Source: Gymnopus androsaceus JB14 (Eukaryota > Basidiomycota > Agaricomycetes > Agaricales > Omphalotaceae). Taken from it: a stretch of 64,000 nt of DNA. Each line of letters begins with the position of its first letter. Position 1 is the first letter of the stretch. The notes under the pieces were generated by a model, which saw only the letters and a program-made list of their open reading frames with translations, ran no database searches and had not been told where the DNA came from. The stretch is taken from contig ML769653.1 of the NCBI GenBank assembly GCA_009733575.1, forward strand, positions 28,777 to 92,776, read 5' to 3'. A program made the position numbers and the translations under genes. Shown one piece after another: positions 24,560 through 36,740 of this stretch.

Positions 24560-25762
24560 ATGAAAATCCCTCTAATCAGCCTCATCGTTACTTTTTCTCT
24601 GTGTTCTTACGTCTCTGGCCATGGGTATGTCGCAAAACTTATCGTAAACGGCCAAAGCTACTCTGGAAACGCTCCTGGCGCCCAGGCGACCCCGAGCGTC
24701 ATTCGACAGATCTCTGATATAAGGTGAGAAGAACGTACTCTGTACTACTCATACCGAATACTGTATTTTCATAGCCCAGTGAAGGGTGCAACTAATCCTG
24801 ACCTGAATTGTGGCTTGAGTGCACAATTGGCTGCGGATGTCGCGACTGTCAACGCTGGCGATTCATTGGCCTTTGACTGGCGGGGAGGATCTGACGGTGA
24901 TTCAAATTGGCCGCATAATACCGGTGATTAAGTTTCTCATAGGCAGAGGCAATAATATACTGACAATCCCATGGTTTTATAAAACAGGTCCGATGTTGAC
25001 TTATATGACATCCTGTGGAAGTACGCCATGTTCACAGTACAACTCCTCGCAATCGAAATGGTTCAAGATCCAACAAGTTGGCCTAGTTGATGCTAATTCT
25101 AATACCTGGGCACAAGCAGCAGTAATGAATGGAGCTACTGCCAATGTGACGCTTCCTGCAACTCTCGCACCAGGAAACTACATCATACGCCACGAAATCA
25201 TTGCATTGCAGCTGGCTGTCTCCGTGGGGGGTGCAGAGTTCTACCCTAGTTGTAGCCAAATTTCCGTCGGTAATTCAGATCAGACTGGAGGGCCAACTGA
25301 GGATGAATTGGTTCTCCTTCCCGGGGCGTACAGTGATACAGATCCTGGTATCTACGATCCTAACGTGAGTAGCTTTGTATTTACTCGATCACGGGCTCAT
25401 ACCACTCATACTCGCTGTAGATTTACAACCCGGGAGCTTCATACACCTTTCCAGGACCTCCAGTTGCAGCTTTTGCTGGAGGAGATTCATCCGGCACTTC
25501 AGTTTCCGGGGATGCCTCGGCGTCTGTTTCTGCTGCCGGATCAGCGAGCACATCGGCAGCCGGATCTAGTGGGACAGGCTCCTCTAGTTCCTCTTCGTCA
25601 GCCTCCCAAGCGAGTCCACAGAGTGTATGCAGATTACAGAGACGGATGGCCCTGACAACGTCAGATTCAAGCACCTTCACAGTACCTGTGTCCCACAAAC
25701 GGAGACGTAGTCTTCTCACTGGTCTGTTCCGTGATGTGGCTTTACTCTACAGAGGGTCGTGA
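24560..25762 (+). CDS. AA9 lytic polysaccharide monooxygenase (former GH61)
   Basis: This is a secreted copper enzyme that oxidatively cleaves cellulose. The ATG at 24560 gives a signal peptide (MKIPLISLIVTFSLCSYVSG); the mature protein starts at His in HGYVAKLIVNG, the copper-brace histidine. The second copper His is in WPHNTGPMLTY (split by an intron). The core region RHEIIALQLAVSVGGAEFYP has the axial Tyr in FYP; where the family normally has ALH it has ALQ, and Glu stands before FYP. Cysteines in MTSCG, PCSQY and YPSC fit the fold. Three introns are inferred, all with good signals. After IYDPNV/IYNPGASYTFPGPPV comes a Ser/Ala/Gly-rich linker and a basic end (KRRRSLLTGLFRD) instead of a CBM1, with the stop at 25760-25762. 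No frameshift was seen. Confidence 0.88.
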
Positions 25763-26422
25763 GATTCTCCGAGTAGAGTTTGTTAGCATGCGTATCTCTG
25801 TCTGTTTTCCTCGTTGCATCTGTATATATATATGGTTTCCGGATCGCTGAAATGTTGTTACACTAACACTATTTAAAATTTCATAAATGTCTAGTAGAGC
25901 AGGTTGTCTCTTTCATTATTTAAATTCTACGCCGCCGTATCATACATACTTATCGATATCTTTGAAGTTGAACTGTTTTTTTCCATCATTTCCAGTCGTG
26001 CCATTCAATGCTTTGGTATTCATTCGGTATAACGTTGAGGCGAGACGGACAGGGCAGAAATCCATTGCTTTGGCGCTGATATCCATGAGCTCTCTTGCCC
26101 GATGTTTTAATTACGGGAATAATAACTGCTTGCACCTTGCATCAATTAGTTACACCCGTCATCATTCACAGTCCAACCGGCGTTGAACCATAACTCGAAG
26201 TGAATATCTATCTGAGATCGCTACTCCCGTATACCAAACGACTGGTGTTGCGAGCTGGGATACTCATGTTATAGAATACACGGATGCAAGATTATTGCCA
26301 CCGAAGGCATTAGTTGCCTCCCGGACGAGAGAAATCCGCACGCAATTATTGATTATACTGGAAAGTATCAAGTACATTAAACAACATTAACAAATAGGCG
26401 TCCTCGAGTTAGTACAGTAAAG
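25763..26422. other. Convergent 3' interval
   Basis: The LPMO (+) and P450 (-) genes converge here. The TATATATATATG near 25826 and T-rich stretches are probably 3' UTR or termination sequence. No coding frame is supported; the 99-codon plus frame at 25887-26186 has no resemblance to a known family. Confidence 0.45.
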
Positions 26423-28488
26423 TTATCTTCGCCGGGGGGTTATAACCACGTCAAATGGTTTTATATGACTGGGAAAAGACACACTGAGTTAGGCTAACTC
26501 GTCGGTAGATTTAACAGACGCACCTCGTTATTCCAGGAGTAAACTCTACCTGGGGGACATCGGCTCCCACAGGAAGAGAGACTTGAAATCTTGACAAAAC
26601 TCGATACATTATTAGCAATATTGACACCTCTGCAAATTGAAGACCTGGGTCGAAATGAGTATGCGTCATGTAGAAGGAATACATATTGGATACACACCCG
26701 GACCTGATACAAAAAAATTCAATAGTTAATAATAAGTTCGTTGAATTTTTACTCGTAACCACCCACAAGATCGTCGTCCGTACCCGAACGTGTAACCTCT
26801 TGGATCTGGGTTGGAGCCCCCGTCACTACCTTTGTCGATAAAACGGTCAGGGTTGAATTGAAAGGGTTCAGGAAACAATGTCGGATCGTGTAGGATAGCC
26901 CTTGGGGAAAGACAATGAAAAATACAAACTAGGGGACATGACGATCATCACAAACATACCAAGTATTCGCAATCACAGTGCTATTTTTCGGAATACGATA
27001 GCATTGGTATATATCATCTTGGATGACTTTGTGTGCTAACGCTGAAAGAATGATCAAAACTGTGAGTCGGAAACACAAAAACATAGGAAAGAACATGACT
27101 CACCCATATTGGCGACAGGCGCATATCGCAACATTTCTTTGAAAATTGAAGTGAGGTAAGTCATTTTGGGCAATTCGCTTATAGAAGCCTCCTGTCCGGG
27201 TTCACTAAAGTCATCGATTTCGTGCTGAGCACGCCTTTGAACATCCGGATGAAGAGCCATTAGGAGAATGAAGGACGTCAATGCCGACACCGTCTTCAAA
27301 GGTATCGTGAACATGGACTCTTCCGGTGAACAGATTAAAATTTACCGTATCGGATGCACCAGCGTAAAGCCCCCCTGCAGCCCATTTAACGATGTCTTCT
27401 TCCTCCGCATCTATGAAGTCGACCCCGTTGGGTTTAAGAAATCGTGATGTGAAAGACTGTGCAAAATTCCCCTGTGCCTGTATGAGGTCATATCCCAGTA
27501 AGCATGTTAGATCCGTATAATCTGATGAACAACAGCGAACCATTTGTGTTTTAACCCATTTATGGGGCAAGTCTAAAAGAGAGTCTAGCTGACGCCTCCA
27601 TTCTTCCCCTTGGCGCTTAAATCCCGCGAACGGGAACCACGACGGAAGGAAACGGGCTAAAGTCCCATATCAGCACAGATCATCGAAACCCGCAAGGAGT
27701 CTAAACAGCTCACCAATGGGATAGTAATCTACAATCCAGCGTCCGGGAGCAAGGGCCCAGCCAGAGATCTTGGCTGCCTGCTCTGCAACACGGATAAAAG
27801 GATCGTGGTTCTCGGTAACCGTATAGCCATAAGCAACGTTCATGATGACTCCGGCCGTATTTCTGTGCTAATATCAGCGCTGCAATATAACCATGGACAT
27901 AATGATTATGTCGTACCTTCGCAAATGCTGTTGGATAGCGTGAGGCTCTTTCGTCAGAGATTCAACGAATATATCTGCTTCACTCTCTAGTAGGCTGTGA
28001 TACTCTCGTATTGCGCGCCCACTGAGCTCATGTTGCATAAGTTTTCGGTATTTGCTGTGTCTACTATCCAGCGAAGAGATGTTGAATACAGATTTGCCTC
28101 TTCCACAAAGTTCATGAAACATCCATGATTTTGGTCGATCAGAGTAGATATTTGCTCGTCTATCCAGAAGCTCCCGTACAGATTTGTGGTCATTTAGCAC
28201 TATGATGCGTTGATTGTACACCCAAAATGAGATGATGGGACCTAGGTATTGGTTTATGGTCAGCACGTCGGGAGGAGTGCAAGGAGACAAAACCCTACTT
28301 TTGTAATATTCAGCCCATTGGACGTATGTTTTCCACGGAGTAGAAGAAATCTGGTCCTTGACTCCGGTGAAGAAGTTTCCCTTGGGGCCAGGAGGGAGGA
28401 TTATACGTTTAGATTTAGTATGATTATAGCGTTGAAGAAGTAGCAGGAGAATGGGCAAGCAGCCTACAAGAAGAAACAAAACGGACAT
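26423..28488 (-). CDS. Cytochrome P450 monooxygenase
   Basis: The ATG at 28488 gives an N-terminal membrane anchor (MSVLFLLVGCLPILLLLLQR) and the proline hinge LPPGPKGN. Then come NDHKSVRELLDRRANIYSDR, RYDIIIM/NTAGVIMNVAYGYT, helix I region GGLYAGASDT, HPDVQRRAQHEIDDF, the ExxR helix FKEMLRYAP and the heme loop FGYGRRSCG with the cysteine ligand. The end is QVSLPVGADVPQVEFTPGIT and FPSHIKPFDVVI, with TAA at 26423-26425. About eight introns are inferred. At CCC 26762-26764 one base too many prevents clean splicing straight after the heme cysteine; removal gives SCG joined to LQFAEVSILLIM. It resembles the many agaricomycete multi-substrate P450s. Substrate unknown; position beside LPMO and oxidases hints at aromatic metabolism only weakly. 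Confidence 0.85.
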
Positions 28489-29699
28489 TACCCCTGACGC
28501 ACATTTTTTAGCGCTGTTTTATACGCATACCACAGGCAGTGATCTGCGAAATGGAGAAAACATAGCAGTCAGATAATCGTCATACCAGTTCACCCTTTCT
28601 AGGCTGTAGTATCCAACGTTTCATCGCCATTGTCGGGAGGAACCCCAGGTCGGTTTGTTTAAGATGATGCAAATGTGCGTCTACGCCTTTCCGAGCCCGT
28701 ACTTAGTCTTCATTTTCCGAATGACTCAGTGTCCGATTCCGAATGGTCAAACTAGTTTGGCAACGCCGGGAATGCTGTCCAGGAAGTTTTGGATGGCTGT
28801 GACTTGCGGCGAATGTATCCTTGAGTCAATAATAAGCAATTGACGGAGGACTAGGTATGAGAAAAGATAGCGTTCGTTAGCGAAGGAAGAAGACTTTTTT
28901 GCACAAATGTTTGAATCGAAGTCATGACCGAGCCTGAGACTGAGGTATCCTCAGAACCAATCATAGGATGAACGGGGAGCTCAGCGGGGAACTCATCCCC
29001 GTTCACTTCCCGTAGCCTCGGAAGCGATATGTATAGTCGGCGATTGTCACATTGTCGTAGTCAAAGCGTTCAATATCTTCAAGAATGCGCCGGATATCAA
29101 AATTTCATGCGCGGACCGCATAAAATTACCATGGCTATGTTATGTTCGTTCCTGAAGGAAAGGGCATCGTTTGAGAATGCTTTGCGGAGAGTTGGCGGAG
29201 AGTTTGAGGACATAACTGGGTTGGTACAAACGAAGGAGAAAAAAAACTGTAGAGTACCGAAAGAGTTTCCGGAAGGATCTAGTCTCGGAGACGCGGAGAA
29301 AATGGGCTTGGATCGGCACGCACTAGCAGCATTGAAGGAGATTGAAGGAGGTTTGAAAACACGGTGTCTCGTTTTATAACCGTTTCCCGGTCTATTCTAT
29401 AAAGTAGTTATGTAGTAAAGAGGGGACAGAGTAGCCTGACTTTACTTAGATCTATCTTGTTACTATTCGCTAGTAGGAGAGCGGCGACTAGAAAAATGGA
29501 AGATGACTTCTCTTGGCGCCAAGAGTGTGGCAGTGCACCTCATTTCGATCATAGACTCGTTACTGCTTCAAGTTCTACCCTCATCCATCCAACACACTCA
29601 TTTTTTGTCTTTCCCAGTCTCTTAGCCATATTCGTCGATCTCTTCAACCTTTTGACTTTTAATTCAGTATTCGCTCTACTATTTCACGAATTCTTCACG
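28489..29699. other. Divergent interval between P450 and glyoxal oxidase copy 2
   Basis: This holds both promoters. A hairpin with GAACGGGGA arms lies at 28970-28978 and 28996-29004. A plus frame at 29029-29379 (116 codons, MYSRRLSHCRSQSVQYLQEC) is basic and polar with no family resemblance. It could be a small gene but has no splice or promoter support. TATAAAG at 29398-29404 is a weak TATA candidate. Confidence 0.4.
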
Positions 29700-32100
29700 A
29701 TGTTTGCTCCTCTATCTTTGCTAGCTTTATGGCTAGCAAGCTCATCCTCGCCAGCCATGGCAGCTACGCAAGCAGGCTCATTTGCGGATGGCGGAAATAC
29801 CCAAGTTAGCGCTATGATGGTTCGTCTTCACAGCTTGTATTCTTTGGATATCTTTTCATGCAGTTTACGTGAATAGATGTTTGTGGGTAACAAGGACAAA
29901 GTTTATATCATCGACAAGGCAGAGGGAAACGCTGCTCAGATTAACGGACATCCTGCCTGGGGATCGGTTTGGTGTGATCTTATTTTCTTGTATGCTTTTA
30001 ACTTTGTTCTTAACCAAATGTGAACAGGGATTTCAACACGCACCAGACGCAGCTTATGGATATAAAGACCAACGTCTTTCTGCGCTTCTGGGAATGCATC
30101 TGCCTAATGGGTCTTATGTTACTTTTGGTGGAAATGGCGCCGTTTCGCCTGGAGGGAATATAGGTTCAGTACCAAATGGCCAGGGTGCCGCATCCTTCGA
30201 CGCAACCTATCAAGACTACGACGGTTCCAAGTCCATACGTGTACTCAATCCTTGCACAGACTCTGATGACTTCACCTCCTCGAATTGCCAGTGGTTTGAC
30301 AATCCCGCAGTGCTTTCTATGCAGAAAAAGCGATGGTACTCGGCTGCCGAACCTCTCGGTGACGGAACTGTTGTGCTTATTGGTGGCTTTGTGAACGGAG
30401 GTTACATCAACCGGAACACTCCCAACACAGATCCAGAGCTCGAGGGCGGTGCAGCGGAGCCCACGTACGAATTTTATCCTGCTAATGGACAAACCGCGAC
30501 TGTTATGCAGTTTATGATCAAGACCTCCGGTTTGAATTCGTACGCCCACACATATCTGATGCCTTCTGGTAATATGCTCGTTCAAGCGAACATTTCGACC
30601 AGTTAGTGTACCTTTTAGCGTCTGCTCCATTGCCTGACTGACATTGATCGTAGTGTTGTGGGATCCGAACACGAACACGGAAACTGACCTTCCTGACATG
30701 CCTGGTGGAGTCGCTCGGGTCTATCCTGCATCAGGTGCCGTGGCCATGCTTCCGCTCACCCCTGCCAACAACTACACACCAACTGTAATATTCTGTGGAG
30801 GCTCTGATATGCCCGAAGCTTTATGGGGTAACTACACTTCCCCTAATACCGATACTTGGTTGTATCCGGCATCCAAGGACTGTCAGCGCATTACGCCTGA
30901 ACCGCTTGATGGTTCGGCGCCTGTATACGTTCAAGACGATGACATGATCGAGGGTCGTACCATGGGCCAGTTTATCATCCTCCCTGACGGTAAAATGTTG
31001 GTCTTGAATGGAGGACTGAACGGAACTGCTGGATACGCTACTAGCACAGGGACGACACACTCGTATAGCCAGATGCCTTTCGGAATGTCGTTGGCTTCTG
31101 GGCCTGTTGGTACTCCAGCTTTGTACGATCCCAATGCTCCTGCTGGCAAGCGATGGTCGAACTCTGGTTTTGACACGTCCAAGATCGCTCGTCTATACCA
31201 CTCTTCCGCTATCCTGCTTCCCGACTGCCTCCGTCCTCATCGCTGGTTCCAACCCCAATGTCGATGTAAACCTCACCACAGTCTTTCCCTACCACTTATC
31301 AGGCCGAGATCTTCTACCCATCCTACTTCTCTGCCACCTAGCCGTCCTGTCCCATCTGGTATCCCTACCACTTTGACCTACGGCGGTAGTTCGTTTTGAT
31401 ATAACTGTTCCTGCATCATCATATTCTGGTTCAGCTAACGATGCAGCTGATAACACAACTGTCGTCGTCGTTCGACCGGGATGGACTACTCATGGAATGA
31501 ACATGGGTCAAAGGTTCTTACAGCTCAACAACACTTACACCGTCAAACTCGGATGGTTCTCTCACCTTACATACCGCCCAGATGCCTCCCAACGCGAATA
31601 TCTTCCAGCCGGGTCCAGCTATGGTCTTTGTCGTTATCAATGGTATCCCTTCGAATGGAACATTCGTCATTGTTGGAAGTGGTAGTGTCGAAACCCAGCC
31701 CACTCAGGCTGCTAGTATCCTCCCGGCTAGTGTGCGCCTGAATTCTGTTTCTGGATCCGCCAATGGTTCAAGTACTTCGTCCGGAGGGAGCTCTCCTAGC
31801 TCGTCTAACGGCGGTACATCGCATACGATAAGCTCCGTTGTGGCAGGAATTATAGCTTTGGGTATAATCGGTGCGTTAATTGGTGTTTGATTTACAGGTT
31901 TCTGACTCGAATGCATTTTCGTTACAGCAGGACTACAATCATAGGTTGGGAAGTACTGTGAACTTGTACAATGATGGTGTGTGGCTTATGATGCCCCGCT
32001 CATACGTTTAAGATTCGAGAGGATCTCACGGATGAGTTTGGAGTTGGACCCGTATGCTGCGCAATCGAGGATGAACACAAATCCGCCCTCATTACTTATA
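29700..32100 (+). pseudogene. Decayed glyoxal-oxidase-type copper radical oxidase, copy 2
   Basis: The gene is closely similar to the one at 3120-5664 with the same exon plan. ATG 29700 gives the signal peptide MFAPLSLLALWLASSSS, then AGSFADGGNTQVSAMM, MFVGNKDKVYIIDKAEGN and WDFNTHQTQLMDIKTNVF. Reading frame is lost at TTT 30077-30079, GGG 30090-30092, T 31226, TTTT 31394-31397 and AAA 31545-31547; each is one base longer than family sequence. After the transmembrane helix (ALGIIGALIGV) a stop comes at 31888-31890. The basic half of the tail is missing, although the distal tail (LQQDYNH, then MSLELDPYAAQSRMNT) survives out of frame to about 32090. Some insertions may be assembly errors, but the tail deletion is not so explained, so I call a pseudogene. 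Confidence 0.7.
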
Positions 32101-33157
32101 TGATCACCGTCGATATCGTTATTAGGTTATGACGTTTGGGATCTTCCTCTCTAATGGACAACAAGGGACAGCTTAATACTTTTTCTTTGACGTTGGTGAA
32201 TGTGGTTTATTTTTTAATTTTTAGTTTTTTGTGCATCTTCTTGGACCTTCCGACTTGAAATGGACTTTTGTATCATCGTTCTTCTACATCATCATACATC
32301 CTCTCCACGCTTCTTACCTCCAAAGGGCTTACATATTGCTCCCAGCCGTTCGTTTTATCACAGCATCGCACTCATCGCATCATTTTTGTTTTAGCACTTA
32401 ATCGCTGAATACAAGTTACTCATCCATGAATCCATAGCTGATTCTGCAACAAAGTTCCTCACTGATGTTTCCTTTTCTTTGCAGAATGGACCAAGACCAA
32501 TCTGACTTGAAGCTCAAAAATCCTTCGGGACGCGTTAGTAAACGTTCTTTTTTTGATTTTCAAACTTACACACACACACACAGAATTTATTTCTAGATGT
32601 GAACCTTCACAGGGCTTCGGTAACAGGGTCTCGGCTTCGGGAACTATTGCTGCTATGGAACTGGCCAGGCCGCCTACTGTACCAGGCTCGCTCGAGCTTC
32701 ATGCTTCTGGGACTTCAAATTCAATATGACTGCCCTTCAAGTTGATGATTAGAGGCTTTTTACAGGTACATTCCAAGCTTGCTTCATAGCATTATTATTA
32801 CTGTATTTTTTTTGCAGTGTCATTCACGAAGCACCTAATTTTAGCATTTGCGGCGTACTCCAAACACGGTAAGAAAACTTTCCTCTTGAAGACGTCGGGC
32901 CTCAGCGTGCCTTGAGAGTGTTCCTGTCCTATCACTCTCCTTGGAAACCTATTCACTCTGCAAGAGACAAGGCACGCCCAGAAAATTAAATCCCTCGAAT
33001 TCGGGCCCGGAGGTATTTCGGGCTGATGTAGGGCGTCTTATAAAAAGCGTCGTAGTGCCTGGTCAAAGCATCTTTTTTTTCTCTCTCTCTTCCATTCTTC
33101 TTTCTCCTCACTCTCTCTTCCATCCCACATTCGTTTTTGCTTCGGACTAGAGACAGC
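32101..33157. other. Intergenic, upstream of the endoglucanase
   Basis: T-rich and CA-repeat sequence (ACACACACACAC near 32570) with no supported coding frame. A CT-rich tract at 33069-33120 directly precedes the endoglucanase start, as is common in fungal core promoters. Confidence 0.45.
33039..33046 (+). promoter_or_regulatory. TATA box candidate of the GH5 gene
   Basis: TATAAAAA lies 112 bp before the ATG at 33158 and is followed by a long pyrimidine-rich tract, the usual layout of a strongly expressed secreted-enzyme gene in basidiomycetes. Confidence 0.5.
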
Positions 33158-35727
33158 ATGAAAACGTTCTCGTCGACTGCCTTTCTCCTTGGAGGGCTTG
33201 CTGTTGTGAGAGCTCAAGTGCAGGTTCGTGAATCGTCATGTCATGCCCTTCGTCGTATACATGAAAGCTTACTTCCTATCACAGTTGTACGGCCAATGTA
33301 TGTGTCAATTTTCTCCTCGGAACTGAACTGACTTGTCGTGATCTTGAAGGCGGTGGCTTGGAATACAGTAAGCGTTCAGCACTGAATAGTACTTGGTCTT
33401 GCGTCTAATTATTTTCTATAGACGTAACCTCGACTTGCGTTTCGGGTGCTACATGCATTTATCAAAATGACTGTGAGTTTATCCAGCTTCAGGATCTTTC
33501 TATTGCCTTCAAACCTTTGGGTCCAAGTCTATTGGCAGTGTGTCTCCAATGCGGAGGCGTCAGGCGCTACCACCGTTACCCCTTCGACAATGCTGGTTCC
33601 CTCAAGCATGGCTTCCTCTTCTAGCGCAACAACTTCCTCTGTCACTGTAGTGGCAACTTCCTCGGCTTCTATCACGACGGTTTCTACTACAGCTTCTTCA
33701 GCACTCGTCATTGTACGCTCAATGTGTGTGCATCTTTTTTTTTTCGATCCAAATTGACATCTCACTGCATGTACAGGTCGGAGGACAAGATTGGAGTCAG
33801 TAGTATTTGCCTTATTTGTCTTCGACGTTGCATTGAACAGTTTTATAGCCACCTCCACTACCTGTGTCTCTGGGCAACTTGTGTGTACCAGAATGCGTGT
33901 TGGTGTTATAGCTTGTGTCATTGGAACAATTTACTGAATTCCGGTTGTTCCCAGATTACTCTCAATGCCTCCCGGAAAGCGAGGCTACTTCGGTATTTAC
34001 CTCAGGTTCTACTACTGCTTCATCTACTGGAACTGGAACTCCCTTGAGCTCTGCCTCTCCTTCCTCCACTTCCGTCTCCTCCACCTCCTTAGCATCCACG
34101 TCCACCTCTGTAGCATCCCCGTCCACTTCCGCATCATCCGCTTCTACCTCCTCCACTTCTGCTTCTACCACTTCCGTATCAAAGACTTCCCCTTCCTCGA
34201 CTTCCGTATCTTCTACTTCCACCTCCTCTACCTCCGCCGCCGCATCTTCTGCAATATCCACCAGCTCCTCGAGCTCACTCAGCTTCCGTGGGGGTGTCAA
34301 CACTGCTGGATATGACTTTTCTGTGGTGAGTGATTTCCCTAACTATATGGGGTGTCATCACTAAAGATTGCGTACAGGAAACTGATGGATCGTTCAGCGG
34401 AACTGGCGTCACACCACCGGTGTCTCAGTATGCTCACTTTGCCGATGAGGGTGTTAACGTTTTCCGTATTCGTGAGTTCTAGTTTTCTGCTCACTATTTT
34501 ATTTGAAACTAATTTTTTTTTTTGTGTAGCCTTCGGTACGTTGTCTTCATCTTAGCGGAAGCCTTATCTAAAAACTACAATATACAGCCTGGCAGTTGAT
34601 GACGCCTACCCTTGGCGGAACCATTGACAGTACGTTCTTTGCAGAGTACGATGCGACTGTTCAGGCGGCGCTTGCTTCTGGTGATGATGTCTATGTAATC
34701 GTTGACCTTGTAAGTACTATTTTACTCCTTGGAACCTCTCTTCCAGCGCAGGTATTCACAGACTTTTTTTTGCAGCACAACTACGCTCGTTGGAATGGCG
34801 GGATCATTGGCCAAGGTGGACCTACCAACGATGAGTTCGCTAATATCTGGAGCCAGCTTGCCACGGAGTACGCCGACAATGATCGCATTATTGTAAGTCG
34901 CTATCTCTTTACTCTGCGCCTTCTCAGCGGAATTAACAAAATTTTAAGCTGGGGTTAATGAATGAGCCGCATGACCTGACATCTCTCTCTGACTGGGCTA
35001 ACTCTGTTCAAGCTGCTGTCACCGCTATTCGCAGCGCGGGTGCTACTTCTCAATACATCCTTTTGCCTGGATCGTCGTATTCCTCTGCCGGAATGCTGCC
35101 CACCGAAGCTGGACCATACCTCTTGGATGTCACCGATCCTTCTGGAGGGACTGATAAACTTCTCTTCGACGGTGTGTAAACAATGTCCTTTTTTTCAAGT
35201 TTTGTACTCATTCCGGATGATAACAGTCCACCAATACCTTGACTCTGACGGCAGTGGTACCAGCACCACATGTGTTACTGTGCGTTTGATATTTTAAATC
35301 CTATGTGCAATTTGTATTGATGTATCCGTCATTGTAGGACAATGTTGGCGTCCTCACCACGCTTGTCTCTTGGCTGCAGACGAACAACAGGCAGGCGTTC
35401 CTTAGTGAGACTGGAGGAGGGAGTACCTCATCCTGCGAGAGCTAGTGAGTGTTGACTGCCACTTACTCTTGAGCCTTGTCTTCATCTATTCATCTATTTC
35501 ATAGCCTTGACACCGAATTGGCCTTTGTGAAAGCCAATTCTGACTACATCGTTGGCTTCACAGCCTGGGCTGCAGGTGCCTTCGATACCTTGTATGCCTT
35601 GTCTGTCACACCCAACTCTGACGGAACTGATCAGCCTATCTTTACTGAGGCTAGTGAGTACTTTCTAATACTTCTTACCGAGTCTGTTTAGCTCAATTCT
35701 TCGCTAGTCCTCCCTAACCTTCCTTGA
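33158..35727 (+). CDS. GH5 (subfamily 5-like) endo-beta-1,4-glucanase with two N-terminal CBM1 modules
   Basis: A secreted cellulase. The ATG at 33158 gives MKTFSSTAFLLGGLAVVRAQ as signal peptide. The first CBM1 reads LYGQCGGLEY, NVTSTCVSGATCIYQND and YWQCV over four small exons. A Ser/Thr linker follows. A second CBM1 reads LYAQC, GGQDW, TTCVSG, CVYQNA and DYSQCLPE, then a long Ser/Thr linker (34030-34290). The catalytic part starts near GGVNTAGYDF and includes FADEGVNVFRIPFAWQ, HNYARWNGGIIG, the acid/base Glu in LMNEPHD, FDVHQYLDSDGSG and the nucleophile Glu in FLSETGGG, ending ILPNLP at TGA 35725-35727. At least ten introns are inferred. The second CBM1 needs single surplus bases removed (before LYAQC near 33712, and at the 33778 junction), so its expression depends on whether those are real. 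Confidence 0.85.
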
Positions 35728-36219
35728 ATTACTGGCTAAACAAGCCTTTACACATACCCTCCAAATTTAACAAAGGATGCTGGGGACCATGGCTATAAAA
35801 GCGAGCTTTCCATGGGACGACATCCTCCTCCCTCGAAGGGTAGAAAATTTTTTTTGAGTTTTTTGAGTCATTAGCTAGAAGCCGTCTACGTACAGTAACA
35901 CCCTGCACATATACAGTGCAATCATATACTTGAAATACTTGCCTAACATACATCTCGTGAAACTTCTGACTATCATCAATAATAAATAACATCCAGAAGC
36001 CCAAAGCATAAAAGTCAGTACTGAGGCGACGGATCTGAATAAGTACCAGGAGATCAGAGACTCTACCTCTATCAACATCTAAGTATAACAATGAACGATC
36101 GAGCATACGATGCCATCTCAATCTCATCTATGTTCACTCCATCCCTTCCTTCGACCATCTCTGTCCTCTTCAGTTTTTCCACCAGAACAGAGGTTAGACT
36201 TCTATCAAAGATATTTGAT
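35728..36219. other. Intergenic
   Basis: Downstream of the endoglucanase. T/A-rich runs near 35850 probably mark the 3' UTR. The 132-codon minus frame has no family resemblance. Confidence 0.4.
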
Positions 36220-36740
36220 AGGGATGAAGTATCAGCTCACAGGATTGTCCTGCCAAGCCATCACAGCCGCCGTGAAGACTGTTCACGTTTTGTGGTCGGA
36301 CCAGTTAAAAGTTAAAGGAATCCGGCTAGATATATGGAGGGCTCACAATGAAACTGGCACGGAAAAGCTGGCGCTGGACAGTAGCCTTGAGCTTTATACG
36401 ATATACAGAGTAACTGGAGAGACACACGCTGGTATTAGATCGATAAAGACACTTGACGAATCATTACTTTCGAGTCCTAGGCTCAACCGAACTTGCGTAC
36501 AGTTTTCGCCGCTGGGTGTACGACCTGTAATACTATCGTACCATTCATTAAGCTTGTCTATTTATCTGGTTGTTGGAAGTGCTTGACCTGTTGTGTTCAA
36601 GCACCAGAAAAGACTATTTAAGTATAATACTTCGTGAAGTGAATGAGTATACGCGCGCTTGGACAGTACCATTTACATAGATTGTTCCGTTGCCCGTCGC
36701 AAGAACGGTACTGAGGCGATCTAGAGCGGGCTACGCAATG
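36220..36740 (-). pseudogene. Fragment of a membrane-protein gene, paralogous to the gene at 47798-49260
   Basis: On the minus strand the fragment matches the gene at 48715-49240 in the same order, including intron positions. It reads STVLATGNGTIYVNGTV (partner SIVLATGDGAVYTNDTV), LSLGLESNDSSSVFIDLIP (partner ELGLVNGSSTAIIDLVP), FSVPVSF (partner FTVPVSF), then GGCDGLAGQSC (partner NGCDGSGTSC). There is no C-terminal transmembrane part and several frames are broken. The two copies lie on either side of the terminal-inverted-repeat element, in the same orientation, about 12.5 kb apart. Confidence 0.7.

Noticed and set aside
29029..29379. 116-codon plus frame as a gene
   Set aside because: No homology, promoter or splice support; kept only as a note in the intergenic entry.
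30077..31547. Programmed frameshifting in glyoxal oxidase copy 2
   Set aside because: Five separate one-base insertions without a shared slippery motif, plus a tail deletion, fit decay or assembly error better.
33962..34303. 113-codon acidic Val/Glu-rich minus frame
   Set aside because: It is the complement of the Ser/Thr linker codons of the endoglucanase; low-complexity shadow.
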